From Bacteroidales bacterium (lineage in GTDB: Bacteria > Bacteroidota > Bacteroidia > Bacteroidales > UBA932), in assembly GCA_017555925.1 (NCBI GenBank), contig JAFZFL010000088.1, positions 1-11,341 on the forward strand: 11,341 bases of DNA, read 5' to 3'. Both the position numbers and the translations under genes were made by a program. Of this stretch, positions 7,083 to 11,341 are shown in pieces (within the stretch, counting starts at the first letter, position 1; the number at the start of each line of letters is the position of its first letter). The notes below the pieces were generated by a model, which searched no databases, was not told the origin of the DNA, and saw only the letters and a program-made list of their open reading frames with translations.

Positions 7083-7781
7083 TTATCCTTTATAATACAA
7101 CTCCCTTATACACCCCTCAGCCAAAGCCTCAAGACACGAAATTCCCATCTCCTTGTCGAGACCTGTATTTGCATAGGCAATTGGGATCTCTGTACATGCA
7201 CCCACAATTGGAAGCTTTTCAATAGCCCACAAACGTTCAACAATACCTCTGAACTTCTCTCCAGCCTCTTTGTGCTGGCCAGCCTTAACCATATCGGTGA
7301 CATCATGAATCTCCACCTGCATATCGTAGTCAGGAATACGGAAATTGTAACCGCTATCCTTTGCATGCTTCTGGTAAAGCCCTGTTTTCATTGTTCCCAG
7401 GGTAGCTGTAAGCCATGCTCCCTGCGGCGAAACTGTTGAAGACTTCAAAATTGTCTCATCAATAATATGTACAATAGGTTTCTCTATCTCATCCCTGAAC
7501 CCGTCAATGAAATAGTGGGCAGTATTGCATGTTGCGCACAACATATCCGCTCCCCAACCGATAAGGGTCTTGAGACCATCCTTTATATACTCTGTAGGGT
7601 CTGGTCCTTTACCCAAAAGAAATGTTGTTCTGTCGGGAGTAACAGTATGTGAATAAACAATCATTCTTGGATGTTCCTGATCGGTTCCAGCAGGAGTCTT
7701 CTCTGCAAGTACCCTCAAAAAATCTGCTGTTGCAGCTGGGCCCATTCCGCCCAATACGCCAAGTGTTTTATCTGTATGCAT
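7083..7781 (-). CDS. Aspartate/glutamate racemase family protein
   Basis: A 232-residue cytoplasmic enzyme of the cofactor-independent Asp/Glu racemase family. The N-terminus has the typical L-G-V-L-G-G-M-G-P-A-A-T (7-18). The two catalytic cysteines, which act as acid/base pair, are C85 in T-C-N-T-A-H (84-89) and C196 in G-A-C-T-E-I-P (194-200). Both are intact and the length is usual. By family it interconverts L- and D-amino acids, most often aspartate, but members such as RacX and YgeA act on other amino acids, so substrate is not fixed by sequence. It is the first gene of a probable operon with the acidic amino acid symporter 12 bases downstream. This supports an acidic substrate and a role in using or making D-Asp or D-Glu. 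A one-mismatch -7 element lies upstream. Confidence 0.9.
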   Translation of the reverse strand: MHTDKTLGVLGGMGPAATADFLRVLAEKTPAGTDQEHPRMIVYSHTVTPDRTTFLLGKGPDPTEYIKDGLKTLIGWGADMLCATCNTAHYFIDGFRDEIEKPIVHIIDETILKSSTVSPQGAWLTATLGTMKTGLYQKHAKDSGYNFRIPDYDMQVEIHDVTDMVKAGQHKEAGEKFRGIVERLWAIEKLPIVGACTEIPIAYANTGLDKEMGISCLEALAEGCIRELYYKG

Positions 7782-7802
7782 AATTTTCTTAATTTGTTTG
7801 CG

Positions 7803-7810
7803 CGAATTTA
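7803..7810 (-). promoter_or_regulatory. Possible -7 element for the racemase-symporter operon
   Basis: The minus strand reads TAAATTCG, one mismatch from TAnnTTTG, 22 bases before the racemase ATG at 7781. There is no convincing TTTG at the usual distance. The position in the 91-base divergent gap with the ABC-F gene is suitable, but the match is weak. Confidence 0.3.
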
Positions 7811-7819
7811 CTAAAAGAT

Positions 7820-7851
7820 TCTGTACATGGAAAGTTTAATGAGTATCTTTG
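7820..7851 (+). promoter_or_regulatory. Bacteroidota-type promoter for the ABC-F gene
   Basis: TATCTTTG (7844-7851) matches TAnnTTTG exactly, and TCTG (7820-7823) is a one-mismatch -33 element with a 20-base spacer. Transcription would begin near 7858, giving a leader of about 15 bases to the ATG at 7873. Confidence 0.6.
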
Positions 7852-7872
7852 TAGGATATAACAGAGTTTATT

Positions 7873-9510
7873 ATGGTTTCAGTAGACGGATTGACGGTAG
7901 AATTTGGAGGCACAGCCCTCTTTAAGGACATATCATTTGTCATTAATGACAAAGACAGAATTGCCCTTATGGGTAAGAATGGCGCAGGCAAATCAACTCT
8001 TTTAAAGATACTTGCAGGAATAAAGTCCCCTACAAGAGGTAAAGTTTCGGTAACCGACGGCGGAAAGATAGGCTATCTACCACAGCACCTTATGGTGGAG
8101 AACGGACGCACCGTTTTTGAGGAGACAGCCCAGGCCTTTGAATACCTTTTTGCCATTGAGCGCAAAATTGAGGAGCTCAACAGCCAGCTCACTACCCGTA
8201 CTGATTACGACAGTGAGGAATATATGGCACTTATTGAGGAGGTTACGGCCCTGTCTGAAAAGTTCTACCATATAGACCTTACCAATTATCAGGAGGATAT
8301 TGAACGTACCCTTATAGGATTGGGTTTTAAAAGATCAGATTTTTCCCGACAGACTACCGAGTTCAGCGGCGGTTGGCGTATGAGAATTGAACTTGCAAAG
8401 ATATTGTTGCAGAAGCCCACTCTGCTTCTTCTTGATGAGCCAACCAACCATCTTGATATTGAATCCATTGAATGGCTTGAAGATTTTATCATAAACAGCG
8501 CCAATTCTGTTATGGTAATCTCACACGACAAGGCCTTTGTAGACCATATTACAACTCGTACCATTGAGATTACAATGGGCAAGATTTATGATTATAAGGT
8601 AAACTACAGCAAATATCTTGAGTTGCGTGCAGAGCGCCGACAGCAACAGCAGGCTGCATACGACAACCAGCAGAAGATGATTGCAGAGACCAAAGAGTTC
8701 ATTGAGCGCTTTAAAGGAACCTACTCAAAGACCAATCAGGTACAGTCACGCGTGAGGATGCTTGAGAAGCTTGAACTTGTAGAGGTTGATGAGGTTGACA
8801 GAAGCGCCCTCAATCTGCGTTTTCCACCGGCTCCTCGCTCAGGTTCATATCCGGTAATTACCAAAGAGCTTGGCAAATCTTACGGAGAGCATCTGGTATT
8901 TTCCAACGCCTCTTTAACTATTGAGAGAGGAGAAAAGATTGCTTTTGTGGGCAAGAACGGAGAGGGAAAGAGTACGATGGTAAAGGCTATAATGAATCAG
9001 ATTGACTTTGACGGTGAGCTTCAGCTTGGCCACAACCTCAAGATTGGATACTTTGCCCAGAATGAGGCCTCACTGCTTGATGAGGAGCAGACAGTCTTCA
9101 GCACCATAGACAATGTTGCAGTTGGCGATATTCGCACAAAAATCAGGGATATCCTTGGCGCATTCATGTTCGGCAGGGACGATTCCGACAAACAGGTAAA
9201 AGTGCTGTCGGGAGGATAAAGGACAAGACTTGCAATGATAAAGCTGCTTCTTGAACCGGTAAATATGCTTATTCTTGACGAGCCTACAAACCACCTCGAC
9301 ATTAAAACCAAAGAGATTCTTAAAGAGGCCCTTATAAATTTTGACGGCACACTGATTGTTGTCTCCCACGACAGGGATTTCCTTGACGGACTGGTAAATA
9401 AAGTTTACGAATTCTCAAACAAGAGGGTCATTGAACACCTTGGCGGAGTTTATGACTTCCTTGAAAAGAAGAGGATGGAGAATTTGAGAGAGATTGAACG
9501 GAACAAATAA
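7873..9510 (+). pseudogene. ABC-F family ATPase, interrupted by an in-frame TAA at 9217-9219
   Basis: The reading frame spans 546 codons, a normal ABC-F length, but codon 449 is TAA. The first 448 residues hold ATPase domain 1, with Walker A G-K-N-G-A-G-K-S-T (34-42), signature F-S-G-G-W (164-168), Walker B L-L-L-L-D-E-P (184-190) and H-switch S-H-D (217-219). The charged inter-domain linker (about 240-310) and the start of domain 2 with Walker A G-K-N-G-E-G-K-S-T (360-368) follow. The stop falls right after L-S-G-G of the second signature, where the family has Glu or Gln. The same frame then continues R-T-R-L-A-M-I-K, L-I-L-D-E-P-T-N-H-L-D and S-H-D to a TAA at 9508-9510, with no further damage. 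ABC-F proteins bind the ribosomal E site and relieve stalling or give antibiotic protection. As read, the product would lose the second Walker B and be inactive. A recent mutation or a sequencing error both fit. An ATG at 9235 could in theory restart translation. Confidence 0.88.
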
Positions 9511-9527
9511 TTAAAACACTTAAAAAT

Positions 9528-10715
9528 ATGAAAAGATCCTACTTTGCAAGCGCTCTGATGCTTGCCCTTTGCACCACACTTTTTGGATGTAACTCCAATA
9601 GTGACAACAATGAGCTGCCTGTAATTGATATTGCTGCAGCATTTGATAATCCACAGGAGATAAAACTTGGAGAATATGCATCTGCCATTGAGTATGTTCC
9701 GCTTGAAACTACAGAGAAATCACTGGTGAATGGCAGTATAATTAGTTTGCAGATGGTTGCAACAGATAAAGGAGTTGTAATTTATGGTACTAACTCAACA
9801 AGCACTCCAATTCACTTTGGCAACGACGGAAAATTTATATCCTTGATTGGATCAAATGGAAGATCTGTAACCGAATATGATAATATTCAGACTATTGTTT
9901 GCCATCAAAATCTTACTGACATTATTGAATACAACAGAATTGTTTCCTATGACAACAATACAGGAGAGTATGCAAAAAGCACTGAACCTTCAGACTCACG
10001 CCAATTCGGAAGAGATTTGCACAGATTCCAGGACGGCAGTATAGTTTATATAAAAAATGACTGGGCAACAAGAGATGACATACTTACTGCATTGGATTCA
10101 GACGGAAATGAGGTTGCCTCAAAACTGATTAACAAAATAGAGTATGAACAAGTTCAAAAGCCGAATGTAATATTGGAAGAGGGTGTATTTTTTGCAGCGC
10201 CCATTAAAAACCAGCCAATGATGCGATCTGGCCTTACAGATGCAGTATTGCTTATAAATGAAAAGGACACCGTATATTTTGTTGATAAAGAAGCTAACAT
10301 TACACCAAAATATCTTGTAAGCTACGGCAAATACACTCCGGGATGCTACTGGAACTACTTCTACTTTGAAACAGAGAAATTTATAACATCAAGAGCTCTC
10401 TTCAAAGCCAATCTGTACACTAACATTGACCCTAACTACAGATTTACCTATTTCATATACGACAAAGATAACGGCACAACAAGAGGCTTCAAATATGATC
10501 CGTTCTACAAGACTGCCGGCTTCACAAATGACCTTGACAATGGCGGCATCCCATTCTACCCTGTGGCTATTGGCAACGGAAAAATGTACCAGCTTGTGAG
10601 CGCTATAAAATTTATGGATTACGCAGAACAATCCTCATCGCAAAAGATGAAAGATGTTGCTGCCACCATAACCGAAGAGAGCAACCCTGTAATGATTGTT
10701 GTTACATTGAAATAA
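9528..10715 (+). CDS. 6-bladed beta-propeller lipoprotein
   Basis: A 395-residue exported protein. Residues 1-20 are a lipoprotein signal peptide with lipobox L-F-G-C, so C21 is the predicted lipidated residue. A polar N-S-N-S-D-N-N-E stretch follows, which may act as a sorting signal, but it is not a clean match to the known Bacteroidota surface-export motif. Residues 33-66 contain the phrases N-P-Q-E-I-K-L and I-E-Y-V-P-L-E-T-T, characteristic of the large Bacteroidota family of 6-bladed beta-propeller proteins near gut polysaccharide-use loci. The rest is beta-rich with repeated D-G/N-G turns. Function is unknown in most members. The gene starts 17 bases after the ABC-F frame ends, with no separate promoter visible, so it is probably co-transcribed. 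No SusC/SusD partner lies in the window. The family call comes from the N-terminal motif and architecture. Confidence 0.75.
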   Translation: MKRSYFASALMLALCTTLFGCNSNSDNNELPVIDIAAAFDNPQEIKLGEYASAIEYVPLETTEKSLVNGSIISLQMVATDKGVVIYGTNSTSTPIHFGNDGKFISLIGSNGRSVTEYDNIQTIVCHQNLTDIIEYNRIVSYDNNTGEYAKSTEPSDSRQFGRDLHRFQDGSIVYIKNDWATRDDILTALDSDGNEVASKLINKIEYEQVQKPNVILEEGVFFAAPIKNQPMMRSGLTDAVLLINEKDTVYFVDKEANITPKYLVSYGKYTPGCYWNYFYFETEKFITSRALFKANLYTNIDPNYRFTYFIYDKDNGTTRGFKYDPFYKTAGFTNDLDNGGIPFYPVAIGNGKMYQLVSAIKFMDYAEQSSSQKMKDVAATITEESNPVMIVVTLK

Positions 10716-10721
10716 ATAACT

Positions 10722-10769
10722 ATGTTCGCGAAAGGAGGAAAATAACAAATTTCTACCTTTCGCGAACAT
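10722..10769. terminator. Long perfect hairpin between convergent genes, probable bidirectional terminator
   Basis: ATGTTCGCGAAAGG (10722-10735) and its exact reverse complement (10756-10769) form a 14-bp stem. After an A/A mismatch, 10737-10741 can pair with 10750-10754 (one G-U), leaving an 8-base loop. It lies 7 bases after the lipoprotein stop and 11 bases before the stop of the convergent gene. No real T-run follows on either strand, so it is not a textbook intrinsic terminator. Each arm contains the self-palindrome TTCGCGAA. Confidence 0.6.
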
Positions 10770-10779
10770 CAATTCTTCA

Positions 10780-11313
10780 TTAGAACGATATACCAACGTT
10801 TGCTCCCACCGAATTTGCATGAATTGCATGAATATACCTATATGCAAATCTTACATTAAGACTTAAAGAACTGTATAATTTGATCTTAAAACCCAATTGT
10901 GGCGATATAATCCAGGAAGAATCAAATCTCTTCCACTCACCTGCTCCAAACTCAACTCCTGTATCAACCACACCTGTAAGAAACAGTTTCCCATTATTGA
11001 ACGGTATATCATACCTAAAATCTGCAAATACGGGAACGCCTGCGTATCTTGTTGTATTACTGCCTACCGCACCTATCCAAGCATCCTGACTCATCCACTC
11101 ATATCCTGCACCTGCACCAATCCCAAAATCCTTCACAACCTTATATGAAAAGGTATAATTTACAGCAAGACTGCCTTTACATTCCGGTTTATTTGCAGCC
11201 AATGCCATAAAATTAAACTCATGTCCAACCCTCTTTTCTTTACAATCCTGGGCAAACGAAAAAACAGGCTGCATAAACAATAAAGCCAATAACAATAAAC
11301 AGAACTTTTTCAT
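10780..11313 (-). CDS. Outer-membrane beta-barrel protein (porin-like), function unknown
   Basis: A 177-residue exported protein. Residues 1-21 form a Sec signal peptide (M-K-K, a Leu-rich core, and F-S-F-A before the likely cut at A21/Q22). The mature part is rich in alternating hydrophobic/polar, Gly- and aromatic-containing stretches such as F-G-I-G-A-G-A-G-Y-E-W (63-73) and L-S-L-N-V-R-F-A-Y-R-Y (150-160). It ends in Phe, as expected for a C-terminal strand recognised by the BAM machinery. The size suits a barrel of about eight strands. Two cysteines near the mature N-terminus (C24, C45) could form a disulfide. I chose the ATG at 11313 because it gives a clean signal peptide; a frame extension to a TTG at 11340 adds nine non-signal residues. 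The gene converges on the lipoprotein gene. I do not recognise a specific function. Confidence 0.72.
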   Translation of the reverse strand: MKKFCLLLLALLFMQPVFSFAQDCKEKRVGHEFNFMALAANKPECKGSLAVNYTFSYKVVKDFGIGAGAGYEWMSQDAWIGAVGSNTTRYAGVPVFADFRYDIPFNNGKLFLTGVVDTGVEFGAGEWKRFDSSWIISPQLGFKIKLYSSLSLNVRFAYRYIHAIHANSVGANVGISF

Positions 11314-11341
11314 AACATTACATTTTGTGGTTAAATTCAAT

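Noticed and set aside
9217..9219. TAA recoded as a sense codon in this organism
   Set aside because: The rubrerythrin, Fur/PerR, racemase, ABC-F and outer-membrane protein genes all end in TAA at the expected family lengths, so TAA is an ordinary stop here.
1..11341. Mobile element, phage, CRISPR, defence island, tRNA or riboswitch
   Set aside because: No transposase, integrase, terminal or regularly spaced repeats, clover-leaf sequence or known aptamer core was recognised; gene content and codon use look uniform.

Overview
The window looks like chromosomal DNA of a Bacteroidota bacterium, most likely a gut- or oral-type Bacteroidales. Three things point there. Several genes are lineage-typical (a DUF4290 protein, an FtsK with the Bacteroidota-type 4TM N-terminus, a 6-bladed beta-propeller lipoprotein). 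Ribosome-binding sites are mostly weak or absent. Promoter-like elements match the Bacteroidota pattern TAnnTTTG, with a TTTG-like element about 20 bases upstream. Intergenic DNA is very AT-rich. I see no tRNA, rRNA, CRISPR array or transposase.

Layout, left to right. (1) Minus strand, 1-1394: a DUF4290 gene followed after 2 bases by the start of ftsK, which runs off the left edge. (2) Minus strand, 1516-2520: a Fur/PerR-family regulator followed by rubrerythrin, an anaerobe's peroxide-defence pair, closed by a clear intrinsic terminator. (3) Plus strand, 2713-5629: glutamate decarboxylase (gadB) and a glutamate/GABA antiporter (gadC), the two halves of glutamate-dependent acid resistance, also closed by a terminator. 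(4) Minus strand, 5835-7781: an aspartate/glutamate-racemase-family enzyme and a DAACS-type acidic amino acid:cation symporter, apparently an operon with its own terminator. (5) Plus strand, 7873-9510: an ABC-F ATPase gene interrupted by one in-frame TAA inside the signature motif of its second ATPase domain. (6) Plus strand, 9528-10715: a beta-propeller lipoprotein. (7) Minus strand, 10780-11313: a small outer-membrane beta-barrel protein, convergent with (6) across a long perfect hairpin.

How the genes may work together. Regions 3 and 4 both handle acidic amino acids: one imports and possibly racemises Asp/Glu, and the other decarboxylates glutamate and exports GABA. A metabolic link is plausible but is inference. 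Region 2 is a regulator-plus-effector oxidative-stress unit.

I did not find a convincing new multi-gene system. The items most worth a second look are the ABC-F nonsense codon, the cysteine-free Fur/PerR protein that keeps its regulatory metal site, and a leader hairpin that would cover the gadB start codon. Most of the window is ordinary core and accessory Bacteroidota sequence.
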